Origin: Streptomyces sp. CCM_MD2014
GTDB lineage: Bacteria > Actinomycetota > Actinomycetes > Streptomycetales > Streptomycetaceae
NCBI RefSeq assembly: GCF_000772045.1
Contig: NZ_CP009754.1
Coordinates: 6,634,001-6,698,000 of the forward strand
Length of the DNA: 64,000 bases
Direction: 5' to 3'
In this document: in pieces, positions 59,066 to 64,000 of the stretch
Position numbering within the stretch: the first letter of the stretch is position 1
Layout of the letters: every line of letters begins with the position of its first letter
Made by a program: the position numbers and the translations under genes
The notes under the pieces: generated by a model
Told to the model about the DNA's origin: nothing
Database searches by the model: none
What the model saw: only the letters and a program-made list of their open reading frames with translations

Positions 59066-59794
59066 ATGACCCGCCGCACCGACGCCCACCCCCGGCTCAC
59101 CCGCCCCGACGCCCTGGCGCCCTTCTTCAGTACCTGGCGAGTGGGCACCCCCGAACGGCAGCGGCGGACCGTCGAAGCCATCGCCCGCGCCTGGGAGAGC
59201 CGGACCTGGCCCGCCGAGGACCTGCGCGGCTACCACGTCTACACCGGCCATGACGGCAGCACCCTGCTCCACCACTCCCAGTGGGCGAGCGAGCAGGCGT
59301 ACGAAGCCTTCGCGCTGGCTCCGGCAGCCGCTTCGCCGCGGACGCGCCGGCAGGAACGCGTTGACGAGATCGACACCGCCGTGCCGGGCATCGAGCGACT
59401 GCGTCTCGGCCGGTACCGGCGGTACCGCAGCCTCACCCGCGAGGACGGCGCGGCGCCCGTCCCGGGGTGTGTCGTTATCGTCGACGTCGAGTTCGAGGGG
59501 CCGGACCCCGAACGGCAGCGCGCCTGGGTGGACGCCGTCTGCGAAGCCCTGGCGAGCGAGCCGAACCCGCACCCCGGGGGCATCTCCGCCCACTTCCACC
59601 TGAGCACCGACGGGACCCGTGTCCTCAACTACGCCGAGTGGGAGAGCGCCCAGGCCCACATCGACGCCCTCGCCGCACCCGGCGTCGGCGTCGGCTCGGC
59701 GACGTCCGCGTGGGAGCGGGTCCGGAACTGGCCGGGCCTGAAGAGCAGCACGGTCGGCCGCTACGACCACGCGCTGGGCCTCGTGCCCGGCTGA
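59066..59794 (+). CDS. Antibiotic-biosynthesis-monooxygenase (ABM) domain protein
   Basis: A 242-residue protein with two ABM-type ferredoxin-like units in tandem: FFSTWRVGTPERQRRTVEAI ... GYHVYTGHDGSTLLHHSQW, and VIVDVEFEGPDPERQRAWVDAV ... SAHFHLSTDGTRVLNYAEW. Each ends in the typical W-x-S/W-E-S strand. ABM proteins range from quinone-forming monooxygenases to heme-degrading enzymes; no such specific site is evident here, so it could be an oxygenase or a ligand-binding stress protein. GGAGG precedes the ATG at 59066. A MerR-type promoter and a hairpin lie directly upstream, suggesting induction by a redox or drug signal. Confidence 0.78.
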   Translation: MTRRTDAHPRLTRPDALAPFFSTWRVGTPERQRRTVEAIARAWESRTWPAEDLRGYHVYTGHDGSTLLHHSQWASEQAYEAFALAPAAASPRTRRQERVDEIDTAVPGIERLRLGRYRRYRSLTREDGAAPVPGCVVIVDVEFEGPDPERQRAWVDAVCEALASEPNPHPGGISAHFHLSTDGTRVLNYAEWESAQAHIDALAAPGVGVGSATSAWERVRNWPGLKSSTVGRYDHALGLVPG

Positions 59795-59817
59795 ACCCGC
59801 CCCCCGGGGTGCGCCGG

Positions 59818-61659
59818 TTACGGACGGAACCGCAGCACCTGCGGGTCGTGGTCGCTGATCTGGTCGTGGAACTCGGCGTTGACGTGCACGCTGTCGTAGG
59901 ACAGCCGGCCGCCGCGGCGGACCGACGGGCTGACCAGGATCTGGTCCAGGACCTGGCTGTTGCCCTGGTAGACGTACGAGTAACGCTCGCTCCGCGGCAG
60001 CGACTTCACGGCGGACCACAGGGCGCCGCCGTCCTCCAGCAGGCGCGCGGTCTCGGAGAACTCGAAGTCGTTGATGTCGCCGAGGGCGACGACGTCCGCG
60101 TTCTTCTGGGTGGCCAGGATCTCCTTGACGAAGGTGTTCACCACCTTCGCCTGGGCGTGGCGCTGGGTCTCCGAACCGCGCGACGGCGGCTGGTACTGCG
60201 CCGTCAGACCCTGGTCGCCGCCCTTGGAGTTGAAGTGGTTGGCGATGACGAACACCGTCCGGCCGCGGAAGACGAACTCGCCCGCCAGCGGCTTGCGGCT
60301 GTCCTCCCAGGCCGGGTCCGCCGGGTCGACCCGGCCGGGGGAGAGGGTCAGCGCCGCCTTGCCGCGCACTTCGCGCACCCCGGTCGCCGTGGTGGCGTCG
60401 CCGCCTGCACGGTCGGTGAACGAGACCCGCTCCGGGTTGAACAGGAACGCCTGGCGGATGTTGCCGCCGGGCTGGCCGCCGTCCGCCTTGTCGACCGGGT
60501 CGATGCCCCGCCAGTCGTAGCGCGGGCCGCCGGCCGCGACGATGGCGTCGATCAGCTTGCCGACCGTCTCGTCGGCCGCGACGGTGCCGTCGTCCGTGGC
60601 GCCGTTGTTGTCCTGGATCTCCTCCAGGGACACGATGTCGGGCGACTTCAGACGGTGCACGATCGTTTCGGCGTGCGCGGTGAAGGTGTCGTCCGAGGGG
60701 TCGAGGTTCTCCACGTTGTACGTCGCCACCGCCAGCTCCCGCGCGCTCTGCCGGCGCGTCGACTCGCGCTCCGTACCGCCGCTCTCCAGGGTGCCGATCT
60801 CGCTCGCGACCAGGGTGTAGCCGCCGTACTGGTTGTAGTCCAGCGGACCGGCGGTGGTGCCGGCCAGCCTGTCGCCCACGGTGGCCTCGGGGAAGTCGGC
60901 CGGCTTGCCCAGCGACTGGATCTGCAGCCGGCCGGAGTTCTGGTCGTCGTAGGAGCCGTAGACCGTGCCGCCGCGGCGGTTGGCGTTCTCCCACGGCTTC
61001 ACCGTGACCCACAGTTCGGTGTACGGGTCCGAGGCGCCGACCACCCGGGCGTCGGAGACCCGGACGTTCATGCCCTCCAGGGACTCGTAGTAGTCCAGGG
61101 CGTACTGCGCGGGCCTCAGCGGCAGGGCGTTGACCGACCCGTTCGCGCTCGCGTCGCCCTCGGGGGCGTACGCGCGGGGCACGGAACGGGCGGAGACGGT
61201 CGTCGCGGCCGGGAGCGGGTTGCCGCCCGAGACGACGGTCACCGTCGGGCGGGTGATCTCGGTCAGCGACTGGTTCCCCGAGGAGGTGCCGCCGGGCACG
61301 TACTCCGAGACCGTGCCGGAGACGGTGACCGCGTCACCGACGGCGACCTCCGGGGCCTTGCCGGTGAAGACGAAGACGCCCTCACTGGTGGCCGGGTCGG
61401 CGTCCGGCCGCGGGTCCTGGATCCAGAAGCCCTTGGAGGAGCCGTAGCCGCGGACGCCGGTGACGATTCCGGCCACGTCCGTGACCTGCCGGCCGGCGTA
61501 CGGGGACAGCCGGGTGCTGCCCTGGATGTCGTGGACGCGCACGGGGTCCGCCGGGGCGGAACCGGCGTGCGCGGGCACGGTGAGGACGACGGTGGACGCG
61601 GCCGAGCAGACGGCGGCGACGGTGAGCGCGGCAAGGCGCGCGGAGGACTTGCTGGCCAA
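59818..61659 (-). CDS. Secreted endonuclease/exonuclease/phosphatase-family nuclease
   Basis: A 613-residue exported protein. The signal peptide (ARLAALTVAAVCSAASTVVL ... AHA) is followed by an OB-fold-like domain (VRVHDIQGSTRLSPYAGRQV, VTGVRGYGSSKGFWIQDP), as in ExeM-type extracellular nucleases. The C-terminal EEP catalytic domain follows: ATYNVENLD, DIVSLEEIQD (metal Glu), VIANHFNSKGGD, VVALGDINDF and the final SDHDPQVLRF with the catalytic His. It should degrade extracellular DNA or RNA for phosphate and nucleosides. The start is TTG at 61659, with GGAGGGA just upstream; a typical signal peptide begins there. It is monocistronic. Confidence 0.87.
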   Translation of the reverse strand: MASKSSARLAALTVAAVCSAASTVVLTVPAHAGSAPADPVRVHDIQGSTRLSPYAGRQVTDVAGIVTGVRGYGSSKGFWIQDPRPDADPATSEGVFVFTGKAPEVAVGDAVTVSGTVSEYVPGGTSSGNQSLTEITRPTVTVVSGGNPLPAATTVSARSVPRAYAPEGDASANGSVNALPLRPAQYALDYYESLEGMNVRVSDARVVGASDPYTELWVTVKPWENANRRGGTVYGSYDDQNSGRLQIQSLGKPADFPEATVGDRLAGTTAGPLDYNQYGGYTLVASEIGTLESGGTERESTRRQSARELAVATYNVENLDPSDDTFTAHAETIVHRLKSPDIVSLEEIQDNNGATDDGTVAADETVGKLIDAIVAAGGPRYDWRGIDPVDKADGGQPGGNIRQAFLFNPERVSFTDRAGGDATTATGVREVRGKAALTLSPGRVDPADPAWEDSRKPLAGEFVFRGRTVFVIANHFNSKGGDQGLTAQYQPPSRGSETQRHAQAKVVNTFVKEILATQKNADVVALGDINDFEFSETARLLEDGGALWSAVKSLPRSERYSYVYQGNSQVLDQILVSPSVRRGGRLSYDSVHVNAEFHDQISDHDPQVLRFRP

Positions 61660-61815
61660 CGGATCCCTCCGGGGATGTGACGTGGCGCGGGGACTCTACG
61701 CGCGTCAATCTCCTGCCTGGTCCGGCCAGTTGTCAAGGTTTCGGCCATGTACACCACCCGACGGGGAGATGAACCGGGCGGCATGGGGCGAAACCCGTCT
61801 AGGCTGAGCCGTTGA

Positions 61816-61846
61816 GCCGTACGCGGTCCCCACGCGGCCGTACGGC
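61816..61846. repeat. Inverted repeat upstream of the acidic unknown gene
   Basis: Perfect 8-bp arms GCCGTACG (61816-61823) and CGTACGGC (61839-61846) lie 31 nt before the gene, after a -10-like TAGGCT at 61800-61805. Confidence 0.4.
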
Positions 61847-61876
61847 GGTCAAGAGGCGCGCGAGGAGAAACTTCCG

Positions 61877-63301
61877 ATGTCAGACAGCTCCACCCTGCCG
61901 CCCGCACGGCTGCGCCCCGAAGCGGAGCTGGCCCGCGACGCGCTGTCCGCGCCGGTGCTCGCCCGGGCCGCGCGACTGGCCCGCTGGGCCGGTCCCGACA
62001 CCCGCGTCGACGCCGGGGGCGGACTCGTCGAGGAACAGCTGCCCGCGGCGGCCGAACGGCTCGGGCTGAGCGGGGACGACGCCGCCGCGTACGCGAGCGA
62101 GGCCTGGCGGATCGCCGTGGACACCGGGCTCGTCGAGATCACCGACGAGGAGGCGGGCACCGTGACCGCAGGCGAGGACCTCGCCCTGCTCACCGGCTCT
62201 CCCCAGGACGTGCTCGGCGTCTGGCAGACCGCCCTGGAGGCGGTCCTCGCCGACGCGAGCGTGCCCGACCTCGACGACCTGGTCGACGCGATGTCCGAGG
62301 GCGGCGAGGTCGACCTGTCCTCCCTCGACTGGGACCCCGACGCCGAGTCCGAGTTCCTCGACGGTGTGCTCGGCAACCTCTACCTGCTCACCGTCGGCGA
62401 GGACGGCCCCGGCGACGCCCCGGTGCCGCTGCCCGCCCTGGCCGCCTCCATGATCGTTCCCAGCGACATGGGCGAGCCCAGCAACGAGGTCCTGGAGCAG
62501 GTGTCGGACGCGATGATGCGCCTGGACGACCAGTTCCGGCTCCTCGAACCGGTCGGCCTCGTCGAGTACCAGCCGGTCGACGAGGCGCTCATGGCCGACG
62601 CCGACGAGGAGCCCGCCGCCCCCGTCGACGAGGCCGACATCGCCCGCTACGGCATGGTGCGGCTCACCCCGCTCGGCCTGTACGGACTGCGCGCCCGGCT
62701 CCTGGACGCCGGCTTCGACGCCCCGGCCGTCGGCGACCTCGCCGACAAGGGCGCCGACGCGCTGCTCGACGGCACCGCCCCCTTCCCGCCCGCCGCCGCC
62801 CACGCCGAGACCGAGCTGTGGCTGGCCGGACGCGGCCCGCTCGACGCCGCCCGCGAACTGCTCGCGGCGGCCCGCGGCTCCGACACCGGCGCGCCCCTGC
62901 GCCGGCTCCGCTGCCAGCAGGCGCTCTCCCTCGTCGGCACCGAGGCAGAGCCCGCGCTGCGGGAGGTCCTCGACGACTCCGAACTGGGCGGTCTGGCCCG
63001 TGTCTGGCTCACCGAGCACGGCGCGCGGGACGTGCCCGCCCCGCCGCAGGAGATGGTCTTCTGGCTGACCATCGACACCGTCGCCGCTCAGCTCGCCGCC
63101 GAGGGCAACTCCGAGGAACTGCGCGCCCTGGTGGAGGGCCTCGCACAGCAGCACAGCGGGTTCTTCGACACGGCCTGGAGGGTCGAGCACCCTGCCACGC
63201 CGGACGTCCTGGAGGCGATGGGACGGCTGCACCCCGACAAGAAGATCGCCAAGGAGGCCCGCAAGGCGGCGTTCAAGGCCCGCTCCCAGCAGGGCGGCTG
63301 A
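61877..63301 (+). CDS. Hypothetical acidic protein, 474 residues
   Basis: A soluble, very acidic and Ala/Leu/Asp-rich protein without signal peptide. I do not recognise a catalytic domain. Three regions are visible. Residues 1-105 look helical and winged-helix-like (LVEEQLPAAAERLGLSGDD ... AWRIAVDTGLVEITD). The middle region contains VDLSSLDWDPDAESEFLDGV and RLTPLGLYGLRARLLDAGFD, and its TPLG-L-x-L pattern recalls winged-helix segments of actinobacterial regulators. The C-terminal part has HEAT-like helices (LRRLRCQQALSLVGTEAEPA). The basic end KKIAKEARKAAFKARSQQGG contrasts with the rest. GAGGAGA precedes the ATG. The family appears actinobacterial; function is unknown. Confidence 0.7.
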   Translation: MSDSSTLPPARLRPEAELARDALSAPVLARAARLARWAGPDTRVDAGGGLVEEQLPAAAERLGLSGDDAAAYASEAWRIAVDTGLVEITDEEAGTVTAGEDLALLTGSPQDVLGVWQTALEAVLADASVPDLDDLVDAMSEGGEVDLSSLDWDPDAESEFLDGVLGNLYLLTVGEDGPGDAPVPLPALAASMIVPSDMGEPSNEVLEQVSDAMMRLDDQFRLLEPVGLVEYQPVDEALMADADEEPAAPVDEADIARYGMVRLTPLGLYGLRARLLDAGFDAPAVGDLADKGADALLDGTAPFPPAAAHAETELWLAGRGPLDAARELLAAARGSDTGAPLRRLRCQQALSLVGTEAEPALREVLDDSELGGLARVWLTEHGARDVPAPPQEMVFWLTIDTVAAQLAAEGNSEELRALVEGLAQQHSGFFDTAWRVEHPATPDVLEAMGRLHPDKKIAKEARKAAFKARSQQGG

Positions 63302-63823
63302 CGGACGGCGCGGGACGCGGGAGCCCTGCCTGGCCGGCCGCGGACGGGCGGGGGAGAGGCGGTCGGTCCGCGTGCGTGGCGTCCGCGTGCGGTGGCCTTC
63401 GCGGGCGCTGGCAGGCCCGTGGCCGCGAGCGCCGCCGGACGCGGCGACCGACTCGCGGTCCGGCGCAGCGGTCCGCTCCCGCCCGTTGTGCCCTCGGGAC
63501 CGGCGGCCCGGAACGGCAGAGGGCCGGGCGGCAGACGGCCGTGGGGCAGCAGGGGCATGGGGGCCGGGGACCGTGGGAGGACCCGCCCGGGCGGTGTCGG
63601 CCTCCGCGTGGGCGCGCGGGCGACCGTGTGAGGCGGGCGCGTCCGGCTGGTTCACGGCGGGAATGGGCGGTTGGCCGGCGGCTCACCCGGCGGGAGGCGT
63701 CTTCGCCCGTTCAACTGCCGTTCAGGAACCGCCGGGACTCCCGTTCAGGCGCGGGCGGAACCGTGACGCCCGACCGAGGTCCGCCACCCTCCACGGCTTC
63801 GCCCCACCGTCACAGGAGACACC
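63302..63823. other. Intergenic region with PHO box
   Basis: This 522-bp region contains no convincing gene; the reading frames through it lack start sites and family features. It is very GC-rich up to about 63640. It then carries GTTCA-type repeats: GTTCACGGCGG at 63650, the tandem pair at 63709-63730 and GTTCAGG at 63743. Confidence 0.55.
63709..63730 (+). promoter_or_regulatory. PHO box (two 11-bp GTTCA direct repeats)
   Basis: GTTCAACTGCC (63709-63719) and GTTCAGGAACC (63720-63730) are adjacent 11-bp units matching the PhoP-binding direct-repeat pattern GTTCACC-N4 of Streptomyces, 94 nt before the Tat-secreted protein start. Confidence 0.75.
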
Positions 63824-64000
63824 ATGTCGCTCACCCGCAGGGATTTCGCCGGCCGATCCGCGCTCACCGGCGCCGGGGTCGTGCTGGCGGGCAGCGTCGG
63901 CGCCCTCGCCACCGCCCCCAACGCCCTCGCGTCCACGGACACCGACAGCGTGGAGGCGGAGCACGGCCACGGTCACGGACACGACCACCACCACGGCCAC
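63824..64000 (+). CDS. Tat-secreted His-rich protein, N-terminal part (possible phosphatase)
   Basis: The gene runs off the right edge; 59 codons are visible. A twin-arginine-type signal (LTRRDFAGRSALTGAGVVLA) leads to an A-x-A site near ALAS, after which the mature protein begins with EAEHGHGHGHDHHHGH, a metal-chelating His/Gly run. GGAGA lies 8 nt before the ATG. Tat export implies a folded cofactor- or metal-containing protein. With the PHO box upstream, a PhoX/PhoD-like metal-dependent phosphatase is the best guess, but the catalytic part is outside the window, so this remains inference. Confidence 0.7.
   Translation, partial: MSLTRRDFAGRSALTGAGVVLAGSVGALATAPNALASTDTDSVEAEHGHGHGHDHHHGH

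Noticed and set aside
63392..63631. A 79-codon frame in the right-hand intergenic region
   Set aside because: Low complexity, no ribosome site, no recognisable features; the region looks like GC-rich spacer.

Overview
The window is chromosomal core DNA of a high-G+C actinomycete, almost certainly a Streptomyces. Third codon positions are nearly all G or C, and GTG and TTG starts are frequent. whiA, mycothiol-type enzyme folds, TAnnnT-type -10 boxes and the gene orders uvrA/uvrC-rapZ-yvcK-whiA, gap-pgk-tpi-secG and sufRBDCSU all point the same way. No rRNA, tRNA, CRISPR array, transposase or phage integrase was seen. Identifications come from reading motifs in translated sequence; no database search was run.

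Layout. (1) 1-8007: 5' part of an MBL-fold hydrolase, a DinB/MDMPI-type protein, uvrA behind a DNA-damage-type promoter, a LacI regulator with a PfkB sugar kinase and a 30-bp perfect palindrome, a Tat-type Rieske lipoprotein and an HTH protein. (2) 8447-13707: uvrC-rapZ-yvcK-whiA, overlapping or nearly so. (3) 13884-16883: large secreted M14 metallopeptidase. (4) 17111-22863: gap, pgk, tpiA and secG, then an RbpA-like protein and pgi. (5) 22902-33478: an accessory-looking block of transport genes. A PadR regulator, an ATPase and an FtsX-type permease read leftward. A substrate-binding protein and a GH13 glucosidase-binding protein-two permeases operon read rightward. Three copies of one dyad motif lie at the start regions of these units. 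(6) 33606-40207: leftward pentose phosphate operon tkt-tal-zwf-opcA-pgl. (7) 40585-47593: ctaB and ctaA (heme O and heme A synthesis), an ABC-2 exporter, an amidohydrolase-like protein, a nucleotidyltransferase and an AAC(3)-type acetyltransferase. (8) 47765-54344: the suf iron-sulfur operon sufR-B-D-Rieske-C-S-U-T, closed by a perfect TTCG-loop terminator. (9) 54447-64000: SMR pump plus TetR, dapD, a dapA-type gene, small membrane proteins, an ABM-domain protein behind a MerR-type promoter, a secreted nuclease, an acidic unknown protein, and the start of a Tat-secreted His-rich protein behind a PHO box.

How the genes work together. Blocks 4 and 6 give lower glycolysis and the oxidative and non-oxidative pentose phosphate routes, with pgi and tkt linking them. 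Block 5 would import and hydrolyse an alpha-glucoside that feeds this hub. Block 7 makes the heme cofactors of cytochrome oxidase and block 8 makes Fe-S clusters, so much of the window is central energy metabolism. Several genes (the MBL hydrolase, uvrC, sufR, the SMR pump, dapD and two small proteins) have a -10-like hexamer 6-8 nt before the start codon, which suggests leaderless mRNAs.

Most interesting for follow-up: the shared dyad of block 5, a permease there with a beta-sandwich-like domain inserted between membrane segments, the orphan MerR-type promoter at 58964, and an iron-box-like palindrome next to the SufR operator.
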